A stretch of DNA of 32,757 nucleotides from Candidatus Acidiferrales bacterium. Lineage in GTDB: Bacteria; Acidobacteriota; Terriglobia; Acidiferrales; UBA7541. The notes under the pieces were generated by a model. The model was not told the origin of the DNA. It was given only the letters and a program-made list of their open reading frames with translations, and made no database searches. Below, in pieces: positions 8,482 to 18,286 of this stretch (position 1 is its first letter; every line of letters starts with the position of its first letter). The position numbers were made by a program, and so were the translations under genes. The stretch is taken from assembly GCA_030037315.1 (NCBI GenBank), contig JASHRM010000127.1, forward strand, positions 1-32,757. Direction: 5' to 3'.

Positions 8482-9020
8482 ACCCCTAAAAACAAGTCCA
8501 CAGGCTTTTACTTGCCCACCCCCTTGAAATCGCGTGTCAGCGTGAATGCGGGCGGGCATTGTGCCCAGAAAGGAAGCCTGCAGCGCTGAGTGAAAAATGG
8601 TTTGCGGGAAAAGCCGGAGCAGCACAATAAGCGGCGGCGGGCTTTATTCTTACTTAGTTGGTATGAGTATCAGTTATTTTAGCCCCGCAATCTACCCGAC
8701 AAGCCTGCCGAGTAGATTTGCCTCTATCTTGCCTAAAATCAATTGCTTGAAATTTTACACCCGACAAAAGTGCCACGTTTTAGGGAAGGCCTTTTTGGCT
8801 TTGCAGGGATCAAAAGATTCACGGCATTTTGTAGACCGGAACCAGGAAGACCGCTTCGTAATTGACGCCGCGCGCGCTGCCACTTGTCTCGATTTCCCAA
8901 TGATCGCGGTCGACGTTTGTCTGGGATCGCCCATGAGCGGCAATAGAACTTCGGTGAAAGGGTAGCGATGCGTAATTTCCGGCGGCTGTGGCGCGTAACT
9001 ATCGATGAAGGAGATTCGCA
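8482..9020. other. gene-poor region, locally AT-richer
   Basis: This 539-bp gap lies between the NTF2-like and methyltransferase genes. Bases about 8640-8790 are clearly richer in A and T than the neighbouring genes. Short frames exist on both strands (for example 8597-8965 plus, 8755-9021 minus), but none has a convincing start, composition or recognisable motif. It may hold decayed coding sequence or the methyltransferase promoter; nothing specific can be named. Confidence 0.4.
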
Positions 9021-9677
9021 ATGCCGGCCAAAGGTTACAAAGGTATCGGAATGGAAGGGCCGATCGCGAAGTGGTACGCGAAAACGACTCACAAGGATAT
9101 CGATGAATTCAAGAAACTCGCGCGGCGAATGGCGGAGCGGCTTCCTGATGGAGCGCGCGTGCTCGAGGTGGCTCCCGGGCCAGGCTATTTCGCGATTGAG
9201 CTGGCGAAGCTCGGACATTACCGGATCACAGGGCTCGACATCAGCAAGACATTCGTCGAAATTGCGCGGAAGAATGCTCGCGAAGAGGGAGTGGAAGTTG
9301 AATTCAAGCTGGGGAATGCGTCCGCGATTCCGTTTGCGGATGATTCTTTCGACTTAATTATGTGCCGGGCTGCGTTCAAGAATTTCACCGATCCGGTGGG
9401 TGCGCTGCGAGAAATGAGGCGTGTGCTGAAAAAAGGCGGCAAAGCGGTGATCATCGATCTGCGAAAGGACACGCCGAAAGAAGAAATCGGCGCGCACGTA
9501 GATCAAATGCACGTGGGGGCGGTGAACGCGGCGTTCATCAAGCTGAGCTTTCGGATGATGCTGCTGAAGCGCGCTTACACGCGTGAGAATTTCGAGCAGT
9601 TCATCGTAGCGAGCGGATTCGAGAAGTGGCAGATCGCTGAAGCGCCAGTGGGATTTGAAATTACGCTGAGCAGGTGA
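9021..9677 (+). CDS. class I SAM-dependent methyltransferase
   Basis: The 218-residue protein has a Rossmann-fold methyltransferase core. Motif I is VLEVAPGPGYF at 47-57, the post-I acidic residue is in GLDIS (71-75), the motif II/III region is NASAIPFADDSFDLIMC, and there is a typical ALREMRRVLKKGGKAVIIDL segment. This resembles the UbiE/Methyltransf_11 group. The substrate is unknown. The start is well supported by AAGGAG seven to eight bases upstream. It stands alone and converges on enolase; the 98-bp gap holds a palindromic repeat copy. Confidence 0.9.
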   Translation: MPAKGYKGIGMEGPIAKWYAKTTHKDIDEFKKLARRMAERLPDGARVLEVAPGPGYFAIELAKLGHYRITGLDISKTFVEIARKNAREEGVEVEFKLGNASAIPFADDSFDLIMCRAAFKNFTDPVGALREMRRVLKKGGKAVIIDLRKDTPKEEIGAHVDQMHVGAVNAAFIKLSFRMMLLKRAYTRENFEQFIVASGFEKWQIAEAPVGFEITLSR

Positions 9678-9742
9678 ACGGCGGAGCGTCCCGAGGGCTA
9701 CAATCCCGAAGAATCCGCGCCGGGCGCACTTCCTGTGTCAGT

Positions 9743-9769
9743 GCAGGCGGCATGCCGTGTCCCTACGAA
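9743..9769 (+). repeat. dispersed palindromic repeat, copy 2
   Basis: GGCGGCATGCCG followed by TGTCCCTACGAA matches the centre and right flank of the copy at 6809-6839. It lies in the short gap between convergent methyltransferase and eno genes, a few bases after the eno stop. Confidence 0.45.
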
Positions 9770-9775
9770 AAATCG

Positions 9776-11347
<1,572 letters not shown>

Positions 11348-12481
11348 ATGGGATTGCGACATCCCGGCTTTAACGTCGACTCCTCGTTTACCGAGTCGGC
11401 CAATCTGGACTTCCTGCGCTCCGTGGCGGTGCTCCTCGTCTTCGTGAGCCACTTTTTTGCTATCGAGGCAGGACTTGGCGCCCAGTGGACTTTTACCTGG
11501 CATCTTGGCCGACTGGGCGTGATGATTTTCTTCGTCCACACATCCCTGGTGCTCATGTGGTCTCTCGAGCGTTCGGGTTTGCAGGGGGATCATTTAATCC
11601 TGCCGTTTTATGTGAGGCGGGCTTTCCGTATTTATCCGCTCAGCATCGTGATGGTGCTTTTCGCCTATCGATTCGACGCGCAATGGCTGCCTGCAAATCT
11701 CTGGCAGAACCTCACGCTCACGCAGTACATTTTTTTTAAGGACACGCCGCATTTTCCTCCGTCGGTGGTCCCGATTTGGTCTCTGCCGCTTGAGATGGAG
11801 ATGTATCTCGTCTTGCCGTTCCTTTTCATGCTTTTTCGAAATCGGTCGCTGAAGTTTTTCGCTGCCTTCTGGGCCGCTACTGTGATCCTCGCGTTCGCGC
11901 AACTGCGATGGAGCGACCGATTCACTCTTCTCGGATACGTGCCATGTTTTCTGGGCGGAGTGGCGGCTTGGCGGCTGATTCGCGAAAGGGATCGTCGCTG
12001 CCTTCCGAGCTGGTTGTGGCCTTTCGGGATCGCCCTGGCCTCCATAGTTTGGATGGTTTCTCGAAGCGAACGATGGCTTCCGCTTTTCACCGCTGCGTTT
12101 GGAATCTGCTTGGGCTTGGCGATTCCGCTCTTTCGCGAAATCGAATGGAGGGCCGTTCGGACCGCCGCCAAGCTCGTGGCGCGCTATAGTTACGGCATCT
12201 ACCTGACTCATTTCGCCGTCATGCTGTACGTGTTTGACAGCCGACAATCCAGCATCCACGGTCATCCACTTTTCCGAGTACTGCCGCCTCTTTTTGGGAT
12301 TCCGCATTACGGGCGCCTGATTGGAACTCTTCTCGCCAGTGTGTTGACCGCGCTCACTTCCGTGATGCTGTACCATGCCGTCGAGAAACCGGGAATTCGT
12401 CTGGGACAAAGCCTTGCGCGCCGAATGGCTCGGATGAATCCCGCAGCCGACAGGCAGAGACCCGCCGAAGCAAGCAGCTAG
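11348..12481 (+). CDS. acyltransferase family 3 membrane protein
   Basis: This integral membrane O-acyltransferase of 377 residues belongs to the Acyl_transf_3 family (NodX/OafA type), which acetylates or succinylates surface glycans, lipids or antibiotics. Seen are the N-terminal ANLDFLRSVAVLLVFVSHF with His35, the RRAFRIYPL motif (90-97), PIWSLPLEMEMY, about ten hydrophobic helices, and the late SYGIYLTHF and HAVEKP motifs. There is no SGNH domain. The target is unknown, and no polysaccharide genes adjoin it. The ribosome-binding site is poor, so the exact start is less certain than the identity. It converges on the beta-lactamase-fold gene. Confidence 0.92.
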   Translation: MGLRHPGFNVDSSFTESANLDFLRSVAVLLVFVSHFFAIEAGLGAQWTFTWHLGRLGVMIFFVHTSLVLMWSLERSGLQGDHLILPFYVRRAFRIYPLSIVMVLFAYRFDAQWLPANLWQNLTLTQYIFFKDTPHFPPSVVPIWSLPLEMEMYLVLPFLFMLFRNRSLKFFAAFWAATVILAFAQLRWSDRFTLLGYVPCFLGGVAAWRLIRERDRRCLPSWLWPFGIALASIVWMVSRSERWLPLFTAAFGICLGLAIPLFREIEWRAVRTAAKLVARYSYGIYLTHFAVMLYVFDSRQSSIHGHPLFRVLPPLFGIPHYGRLIGTLLASVLTALTSVMLYHAVEKPGIRLGQSLARRMARMNPAADRQRPAEASS

Positions 12482-12579
12482 ATTGTCCCGCCCGTTACCA
12501 GGACTCCTCCATCACCAATTTTCCGCAAAACACTCACGCCCATACCTTATCGGGCTGAGTTCGCCCCGTATCGAAAACT

Positions 12580-13977
12580 TCACTCAATCCGCTTTGCGTG
12601 CTGGTCGACGCCGTTTTGGTGCAGGATCAGCTCTGTTGCTTTGCCCTGGCCGTCAGAAACGAAGGTGATTTGCGCGTCCGCGACCTTGTAAAAGTAATCG
12701 CGATCGCCTTCCGCAAAAATCTGAAACTTGGGTTGGCCGGTCAGCTGCGCCATCAGCCGATCGCCCTCACGCGTTATGGTCATCGCGATCCCCGGGGCCA
12801 ACTCGTAGCGCCCGGAGTAGCCATCGAACAACTTCGGATCGACTGGAACTTCCTTGCGCTCGGAAGGCAAGACGATTCTCTCGCCGTGACCGAGGCGGGC
12901 GAGATTAGCAACGATTTCCCCGGTCGCATCGCCATTGCCGTTGGCCAGCACGATAAGGGTGACCTTATCGTCGGGATAATAGGCCATTCCGGTATTGAAT
13001 CCGTTGACTCCTCCATTGTGCTCGATCACGTTTCGTCCGTTTGCCGTGTGTACTTGCAAGCCGAAGGCGTATTCGTTTTTGAAAGGCGTGGTCATTTTGA
13101 TGAGAGAGGCACTCGAGAGAAGTTTTCCACCAAAAAGACCCCGCTCCCAGCGCAGCAGATCCTCCGTTGTGGAGTAAAGACCTCCAGCTGCAAACGGAAC
13201 GGTCATATTGATGAAGTCCGCATTCGCGAGTCCTCCGGGTCCCGGCTGGTAACCGGATGCGCGTTGCGGGATGATCGCTGAATTGGAGTCATAGCCCGAG
13301 TCGTTCATGCCGAGTGGGGTGAAGATATTTTCCTGAAGGAATTTGGCGTAGGTCTCACCCGTGATCTTTTCGATCAGATAACCGAGCAAGACGTAGTTCG
13401 AATTGCTGTAGCTCCATTTCTCGCCGGGTTCGAAATCGAGAGGCTTGTCGCGGAAACGACTAACGAGCTGCGCCGGTGTGGCCGCGAGGGCTTGAGTCGA
13501 AAGGTAGTCCGGGAAGCTCGTGAAGTTCGGTATGCCTGATGTGTGCGTCAACAGATTGAAGATCGTGATTTTGTCCCACGCCGCGGGCGCATCCGGCATG
13601 TATTTCTTCACGGGATCGTTCACGCTGAGTTTGCCGCGCTCCTCCAGCAGAAGAATGCAAGCCGCTGTGAATTGCTTGGTGATCGATCCGAGCCGGAATT
13701 TGGTCGTTGGAGAGTTGGGGATGTGCCACTCGAGATTGGCGTAGCCGTAGCCTTTGTCGAGGATGATGTCGTTGCCCCGGGCTACAAGAACGGAGCCCAT
13801 GAATTGCTTGCTGGAAACGTCCGATTGAATCAACTGCTCCATGCGCGCGACATCGAAACCTGGAGACGCTGCGGCGGGGGGCTGTTGGGCAGAAACCGAC
13901 GTACTCGAGAGTGCGAGGCAGGCCAACAGGAGCAAGAGGCCCACCCAATTGCGTGCACGACTCGGTGATCTCATCAC
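12580..13977 (-). CDS. secreted serine hydrolase, beta-lactamase/PBP4* family
   Basis: This is a 465-residue exported class C beta-lactamase-like serine hydrolase. The signal peptide covers residues 1-30 (cleavage SVSA-QQ). The catalytic set is SxxK at Ser98-Lys101 (GSITKQF), the LLTHTSGIP block at 142-150, YSN at 190-192, and HNGG (320-323) in place of the KTG motif. Residues from about 370 onward form an extra beta-rich domain (LFDGYSGRYELAPG...) like DUF3471. Such proteins are esterases, D-aminopeptidases or peptidases more often than true beta-lactamases, so resistance should not be assumed. GAGGGG precedes the ATG. It lies 33 bp downstream of glgC and may share its transcript. Confidence 0.92.
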   Translation of the reverse strand: MMRSPSRARNWVGLLLLLACLALSSTSVSAQQPPAAASPGFDVARMEQLIQSDVSSKQFMGSVLVARGNDIILDKGYGYANLEWHIPNSPTTKFRLGSITKQFTAACILLLEERGKLSVNDPVKKYMPDAPAAWDKITIFNLLTHTSGIPNFTSFPDYLSTQALAATPAQLVSRFRDKPLDFEPGEKWSYSNSNYVLLGYLIEKITGETYAKFLQENIFTPLGMNDSGYDSNSAIIPQRASGYQPGPGGLANADFINMTVPFAAGGLYSTTEDLLRWERGLFGGKLLSSASLIKMTTPFKNEYAFGLQVHTANGRNVIEHNGGVNGFNTGMAYYPDDKVTLIVLANGNGDATGEIVANLARLGHGERIVLPSERKEVPVDPKLFDGYSGRYELAPGIAMTITREGDRLMAQLTGQPKFQIFAEGDRDYFYKVADAQITFVSDGQGKATELILHQNGVDQHAKRIE

Positions 13978-14010
13978 ACCCCTCGTCTTAGGATCGGCTA
14001 CGAGCTGCGA

Positions 14011-15243
14011 TTACTCGGGCTCTTCGATCATGGACTCTGGACGGACGACCACAACGACGCCGCTGTCGGAGACGTGATAACGGCGGCGGTCGGCTTCGAG
14101 ATCGTGGCCGATGACGGTTCCTTCCGGCAAGTTTACGTGGCGATCAATGATGGCGCGGCGGATGCGGCTGTGGCGGCCTATGTTCACGTGGTTGAAGATG
14201 ATTGATTCCTCGACTTCGCTATAGCTGTTCACGCGCACATCGTAACCGACCACAGAACGCGAGACGCGCCCGCCGGAAATAATGGAGCCGCCGGAGACGA
14301 TTGAGTCGAAAGCGACGCCCATGCGCTGAGGATCGGCGAAGACGAATTTGGCCGGAGGATATTGACGCTGCCAACTGTGCAACGGCCAACTCGGATCGTA
14401 GAGATTCAGGATCGGAGTGACAGACACGAGATCCATGTTGGCTTCGTGATAGGCGTCGATGGTGCCGACGTCGCGCCAGTACGAAGTTTCTTTTTTGTTT
14501 TCATCACGAAAGTTGTAGGCGAAAACGCGGTACTTATCGATGATGCGCGGGATAATATCTTTTCCGAAATCGTGCGATGAAGTCTGATTCTCCGCGTCAT
14601 CGAGCAGAATCGGAACCAGAAGTTGCGTATTGAAGAGATAGACGCCCATCGAGCCGTTTACTTTTCCGGGATGGATGCGAGAGGACTTGGGGTTAATGGG
14701 CTTCTCTTCGAACCCGATAATGCGCCAGTGCTCGTCGGTTTCAAGGACGCCGAATTTTCCGGAAGCTTCCGCCGCATCCATTTCGATGGTCGCCACGGTG
14801 ACGTCAGCGCCGGAATCGGCATGCTGCTGAAGCATCTTTTGGTAATCCATCTTGTAGATGTGGTCGCCGGAGAGAATGAAAACGTAATTGGATTGCTCGC
14901 TGCCAATCGAATAAATGTTTTGGTAAACAGCGTCCGCAGTGCCTTGATACCAGTGCTGCGAAACGCGCATTTGCGGAGGCAAAACTTCGATAAAATCTCC
15001 ATAGCCCATTAGCGAGGACCAGCCGCGGCGAACGTGGCGATTGAGGCTGAGCGCCTTATACTGGGTGAGGACGAACACGCGGCGCAGATGGCTATTCAAA
15101 CAGTTCGAGAGGGTGAGGTCGATGATGCGGTAGACGCCGCCGAACGAGACGGCGGGCTTGGCGCGGTCGCGCGTTAGCGGCCAAAGGCGCTCGCCTTGTC
15201 CTCCCGCGAGGAGAACGCCGATCGCCTCATTCATCGATGGCAT
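14011..15243 (-). CDS. glgC: glucose-1-phosphate adenylyltransferase
   Basis: GlgC makes ADP-glucose, the committed step of bacterial glycogen synthesis. The 410-residue protein has the nucleotidyltransferase start VLLAGGQGERLWPLTRDR (about 10-27) with the RAKPAVSFGG pyrophosphorylase motif, IIDLTLSNCLNS, YQGTADAVYQN, the catalytic FILSGDHIYKMDY region and FEEKP. A C-terminal left-handed beta-helix follows. AAGGAG lies 12 bases upstream of the ATG at 15243; an internal ATG at 15234 is less well placed. An extended -10 promoter is seen at 15271-15279. Other glycogen genes are not adjacent. Confidence 0.96.
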   Translation of the reverse strand: MPSMNEAIGVLLAGGQGERLWPLTRDRAKPAVSFGGVYRIIDLTLSNCLNSHLRRVFVLTQYKALSLNRHVRRGWSSLMGYGDFIEVLPPQMRVSQHWYQGTADAVYQNIYSIGSEQSNYVFILSGDHIYKMDYQKMLQQHADSGADVTVATIEMDAAEASGKFGVLETDEHWRIIGFEEKPINPKSSRIHPGKVNGSMGVYLFNTQLLVPILLDDAENQTSSHDFGKDIIPRIIDKYRVFAYNFRDENKKETSYWRDVGTIDAYHEANMDLVSVTPILNLYDPSWPLHSWQRQYPPAKFVFADPQRMGVAFDSIVSGGSIISGGRVSRSVVGYDVRVNSYSEVEESIIFNHVNIGRHSRIRRAIIDRHVNLPEGTVIGHDLEADRRRYHVSDSGVVVVVRPESMIEEPE

Positions 15244-15270
15244 GGGCCGGGAAATCTCCTTACGGACAGC

Positions 15271-15279
15271 ATTCTAGCA
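15271..15279 (-). promoter_or_regulatory. extended -10 promoter of glgC
   Basis: On the minus strand, TGC immediately precedes TAGAAT, an extended -10 element, with no good -35. The predicted start near 15264 would give a leader of about 20 nt carrying the AAGGAG ribosome-binding site of glgC. Confidence 0.5.
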
Positions 15280-15351
15280 GCACGAATATGCGGAAAGGCG
15301 GGCATTTTGCGCGCGGCCCTCGCGCCAAAACATGATCTCGCCGAACAAATA

Positions 15352-15363
15352 TACCGATCGGTA
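15352..15363. promoter_or_regulatory. perfect 12-bp palindrome TACCGATCGGTA, operator-like
   Basis: This perfect palindrome with AT-rich flanks sits between the divergent glgC and rpsU promoters, about 40 bp upstream of the rpsU -35. Its form (ACCGATCGGT) resembles TetR-family operators. No TetR gene is present in the window, so the regulator is unknown. Confidence 0.4.
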
Positions 15364-15404
15364 AAATGACAAGACAGTGCAACGGCTCGTATGCAATTTA
15401 AAAC

Positions 15405-15433
15405 TTGACTTAAAGGGTAGCCTCCAGTAGAAG
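15405..15433 (+). promoter_or_regulatory. sigma-70-like promoter of rpsU
   Basis: TTGACT (15405-15410), a 17-bp spacer and TAGAAG (15428-15433) are seen. The predicted start near 15440 leaves an untranslated leader of about 80 nt before the GTG at 15523, which contains an inverted repeat. Confidence 0.6.
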
Positions 15434-15443
15434 AAGGGGCAAC

Positions 15444-15468
15444 TACCGGGTTCGCGAGGATGCCGGTA
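15444..15468 (+). promoter_or_regulatory. inverted repeat in the rpsU leader
   Basis: TACCGG (15444-15449) pairs with CCGGTA (15463-15468) around a 13-nt loop, immediately after the predicted transcription start. It may be a mRNA-stabilising hairpin or part of a ribosomal-protein autoregulatory leader. There is no U-run, so it is not a standard terminator. Confidence 0.4.
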
Positions 15469-15522
15469 ATCCGAAAGTTGAATCTAACCATTCAATTTCA
15501 AAAGGGACGGGGGTGAATACGC

Positions 15523-15720
15523 GTGGCAGAAGTTGTTATTCAAGAGGGCGAGTCTTTGGAAAACGCTCTCCGGCGCTTCAAGCGAAAGGTGCAGTCGGAG
15601 GACATCATCAAGGAGATCAAGAAGCACAGCTACTACATGAAGCCCGGGGAAAAGCGTCGAGCCAAGCAAGCTCTCTCGCGTAAACGTCTCCGAAAAAAGC
15701 AGCGGCGTGAACAGGACTAA
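15523..15720 (+). CDS. rpsU: 30S ribosomal protein bS21
   Basis: bS21 is a small, strongly basic 30S subunit protein near the mRNA exit/anti-Shine-Dalgarno region, needed for initiation. The 65-residue product matches family length and sequence: VVIQEGESLENALRRFKRK, then HSYYMKPGEKRRAKQ and a very basic C-terminal stretch. The start is a GTG at 15523, with GGGGGTG upstream. Expression is probably driven by the promoter at 15405-15433 with a structured leader. A zinc-ribbon gene follows after 138 bp. Confidence 0.97.
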   Translation: MAEVVIQEGESLENALRRFKRKVQSEDIIKEIKKHSYYMKPGEKRRAKQALSRKRLRKKQRREQD

Positions 15721-15858
15721 CCGACCCAATCACTGGGAAGTTTCCAAGCAGGCTCGTGCCAGCGGATCACAAGGATCGCTCGCTCAGCAGCGTTCGTCCA
15801 GCTGCGGGCACGAGGCTGCTGCGCTGCCCCTTCCGCGAACACGGCCCCGGAGCGGCCT

Positions 15859-16176
15859 ATGGAATACCATGATAAGGTCCTGAAGTGCGCAGAATGCGGG
15901 GCTGAATTCGTCTTCACCGCCGGCGAGCAGATGTTTTTCGCCGACAAGGGTTTCAAGAACGAACCGAAGCGGTGCAAGGCGTGCAAGTCGAATCGAGCAG
16001 TAGGGGGCGAAGCGAGCCCGGGCGTTCAAAAGGTGGAGACCAAAACCGTTTGCTCGCAATGCGGGAAAGAAACCACGGTTCCATTCAAGCCGACCCAAGG
16101 CCGTCCCGTATATTGCCGGGAGTGCTTCCAACACAGGCGCGCGGTGGGAACGCCCAGCGCAGCTGTGCAACAGTAG
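15859..16176 (+). CDS. double zinc-ribbon protein (CxxC-x17-CxxC type)
   Basis: This is a 105-residue protein with two treble-clef or ribbon-like zinc sites. The first uses Cys10/Cys13 (LKCAECG) and Cys39/Cys42 (RCKACK). The second uses Cys65/Cys68 (VCSQCG) and Cys86/Cys89 (YCREC), with exactly 17 residues between the pairs. The GRPVYCREC ending is typical of the CxxC-x17-CxxC domain family. The N-terminal ribbon resembles the probable zinc-binding domain often fused to it. Function is unknown; nucleic-acid or ribosome association is a guess from the fold and from its place downstream of rpsU. GGAG precedes the ATG. Confidence 0.85.
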   Translation: MEYHDKVLKCAECGAEFVFTAGEQMFFADKGFKNEPKRCKACKSNRAVGGEASPGVQKVETKTVCSQCGKETTVPFKPTQGRPVYCRECFQHRRAVGTPSAAVQQ

Positions 16177-16415
16177 GAACTTCACCGGCGTTGTCGGATA
16201 CTACAGCCGCGAGCTTGTCCCAGACGACGAGACTTGCCGAAGCGCGCGAGTACTGTGCGTCCCGTTCCTGGGTTGTCCTTTTCCTTCCCTGTCGCGAATT
16301 CTACAGGGTTTACCGTATTGGAGTGGTGCCGCAGAATTGTGGATGATTCGTCACTCCATGGAGGGTCTGGTCGCTCCGGGCTCTTTATCTGAAATCGCCA
16401 GGTAGGAATTACGAG

Positions 16416-18200
16416 TTGTTGAAAAATATCTCTGCTGAAACCGCGAAGACGGCCGCTGCATCCGGAGCCGCCCGGAAGGATTGTTTTCTCGATTCATTCG
16501 ATCCCATTCATGAAGGCCACGTAGTGCAGTTCTATACAGATGACGCGGTACTCATCGATGGATTGGCGCGATTCATTGGCGGAGCTTTGCGAGAGGGCAA
16601 TGGCGCCATCGTAATCGCGACGCTGGCACATCGGGAAAAGCTGAGAGCCGCGCTGACAAAGCGCGGCATTCCGCTAGCCCAGCGGATTGAAGAAGGCCGG
16701 TTCAGAGATCTGGATGCAGCTGACACCCTGTCGATGATTACAGTCGATGGGCGCCCCAACGCGACCCTGTTCACATCGGTAATGAATCAGGCGGTCGATC
16801 AGATTCGCGCAAAGAGCGCAAACCCCGCGCAACCGGTTGCGGGCTTCGGCGAGATGGTCGCGCTGCTGTGGGGCGCGGGCAAGATCGAAGCGGCGATTCG
16901 GCTCGAGCAGTTGTGGAACGATTTCGCGCTAGAGAACCGTATTGCGCTGCGATGTGCGTATCCCATGATCCATTTCGATAGGGAGCGCGATACGGAGATG
17001 TACCTGAAGGCTTGTGCCGAACATTCAGCCGTGATCCCGAGCCAGAGGCACGATCGAATGGGCGCGGCTCCTGAGGGAACTCAAGGTGGGGGCGCCAGGG
17101 GTCGCCAGGATTTACACGAGTTTGAGGCAGAGGCGGCTCTGCACCAAAGTGAAGAGCGTTTCCGGCTCTTCGTCGATAACGTGCAGGACTACGCGATTTT
17201 CATGCTGGACACGGAAGGACGAGTGGACAGTTGGAACGCCGGAGCGGAGAGGATCAAGGGCTATAAGGCCTCGGAAATAATTGGAAAGCATTTTTCCTGC
17301 TTCTATCCTCCGGAAGAGATTGCGGCCGGCAAACCGCAAAGGGATCTGGAAATCGCGGCGCAGCACGGCCGCTACGAGGATGAAGGATGGCGCGTGCGCG
17401 GAGACGGCACACGCTTTTACGCGAGCCTGATTTTAACCGCGGTGAAGGACAGCGCGGGCCGGCTTCGCGGGTTCGGCAAGGTGACGCGCGATATTACGGA
17501 ACGGATTGACGTCGAGCGCAAGCTACGGCAGTCCGAGCACTCGTTGCGCAGACTGTCAGGACACCTGCTCCGGACGCAGGACGAAGAACGGCGCCGATTG
17601 GGGCGCGAACTGCACGACAGCGTTGGGCAGTATCTTGCCGCGTTGAAGATGGCCCTTAGCTCTTTGACGGTCGAAGACAACGAGAAAGTCGATGAGTGTT
17701 TGCGGCTGGCAGACCAGTCCATCGCGGAGATACGAACGATTTCCTATCTTTTGTATCCGCCCATGCTGGAAGAGTTGGGTCTGCGATCGGCGATACCCTG
17801 GTATCTGGAAGGCTTTTCGAAACGCAGCGGCATTCAAATCAAGCTGGATATTACTCCAGACTTTGAAAGGCTTTCCCGCGATTCCGAACTGGCGCTCTTC
17901 AGAATTTTGCAGGAAAGTTTGACAAACGTCCATAGACACTCGGGAAGCAAGACGGCGGAAATTCGGCTGAGCCGAACGCAAGAAGCTGTTTTCCTTGAAG
18001 TGATCGATCAAGGCAAAGGCATGCCGGTTGAGGCATTGAGCCAAACTCAGAGCGATAGCGGCGCTTTCGGCGTGGGGCTTCGCGGAATGACCGAGCGCAT
18101 GCGCCAATTAGAGGGCGACTTGGAAATCACATCTTCGAATGCGGGAACCAAAGTGCGGGCCACGCTTCCGGTAAAGCAGCGCACTGCAGACGGGGACTGA
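16416..18200 (+). CDS. MEDS-PAS sensor histidine kinase (NarX/DesK-type)
   Basis: This is a 594-residue soluble hybrid sensor. Residues about 33-200 form a MEDS domain (starts HVVQFYTDDAVLIDGLARF), the input module first described in DcmR and methanogen sensors. Residues about 246-362 form a PAS domain ending in KVTRDITER. A short coiled linker leads to a HisKA_3 domain with phosphoacceptor His400 in GRELHDSVGQ, then an HATPase_c domain (about 490-590) with LQESLTNVHRHS, DQGKGM and GVGLRGM boxes. No transmembrane segment is evident, so it senses a cytoplasmic cue. The best available start is TTG at 16416 with AGGA upstream; this start is uncertain. The partner receiver gene lies 86 bp downstream. 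Confidence 0.92.
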   Translation: MLKNISAETAKTAAASGAARKDCFLDSFDPIHEGHVVQFYTDDAVLIDGLARFIGGALREGNGAIVIATLAHREKLRAALTKRGIPLAQRIEEGRFRDLDAADTLSMITVDGRPNATLFTSVMNQAVDQIRAKSANPAQPVAGFGEMVALLWGAGKIEAAIRLEQLWNDFALENRIALRCAYPMIHFDRERDTEMYLKACAEHSAVIPSQRHDRMGAAPEGTQGGGARGRQDLHEFEAEAALHQSEERFRLFVDNVQDYAIFMLDTEGRVDSWNAGAERIKGYKASEIIGKHFSCFYPPEEIAAGKPQRDLEIAAQHGRYEDEGWRVRGDGTRFYASLILTAVKDSAGRLRGFGKVTRDITERIDVERKLRQSEHSLRRLSGHLLRTQDEERRRLGRELHDSVGQYLAALKMALSSLTVEDNEKVDECLRLADQSIAEIRTISYLLYPPMLEELGLRSAIPWYLEGFSKRSGIQIKLDITPDFERLSRDSELALFRILQESLTNVHRHSGSKTAEIRLSRTQEAVFLEVIDQGKGMPVEALSQTQSDSGAFGVGLRGMTERMRQLEGDLEITSSNAGTKVRATLPVKQRTADGD

Positions 18201-18286
18201 AGGTTTATAAATCGGCGAGGGTTTGTGTTGAAGTCATTGGTTCGAGCAGCCCCTCCTGATATTTGTAGTTTATGTGTGGAGAGGCT

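Noticed and set aside
8597-8965. 122-codon plus-strand frame in the gene-poor gap
   Set aside because: No ribosome-binding site, atypical composition and no motif; also not supported by flanking gene organisation.
11594-12409. 271-codon minus-strand frame
   Set aside because: It is antisense to the acyltransferase, highly charged and low in sense.
12580-13977. Antibiotic-resistance beta-lactamase
   Set aside because: The fold is beta-lactamase-like, but HNGG in place of KTG and a DUF3471-like tail point to the broad serine hydrolase group, not a resistance enzyme.
18201-18286. tRNA-like GGTTCGAG motif between the kinase and receiver genes
   Set aside because: No matching acceptor, D or anticodon stems could be drawn.
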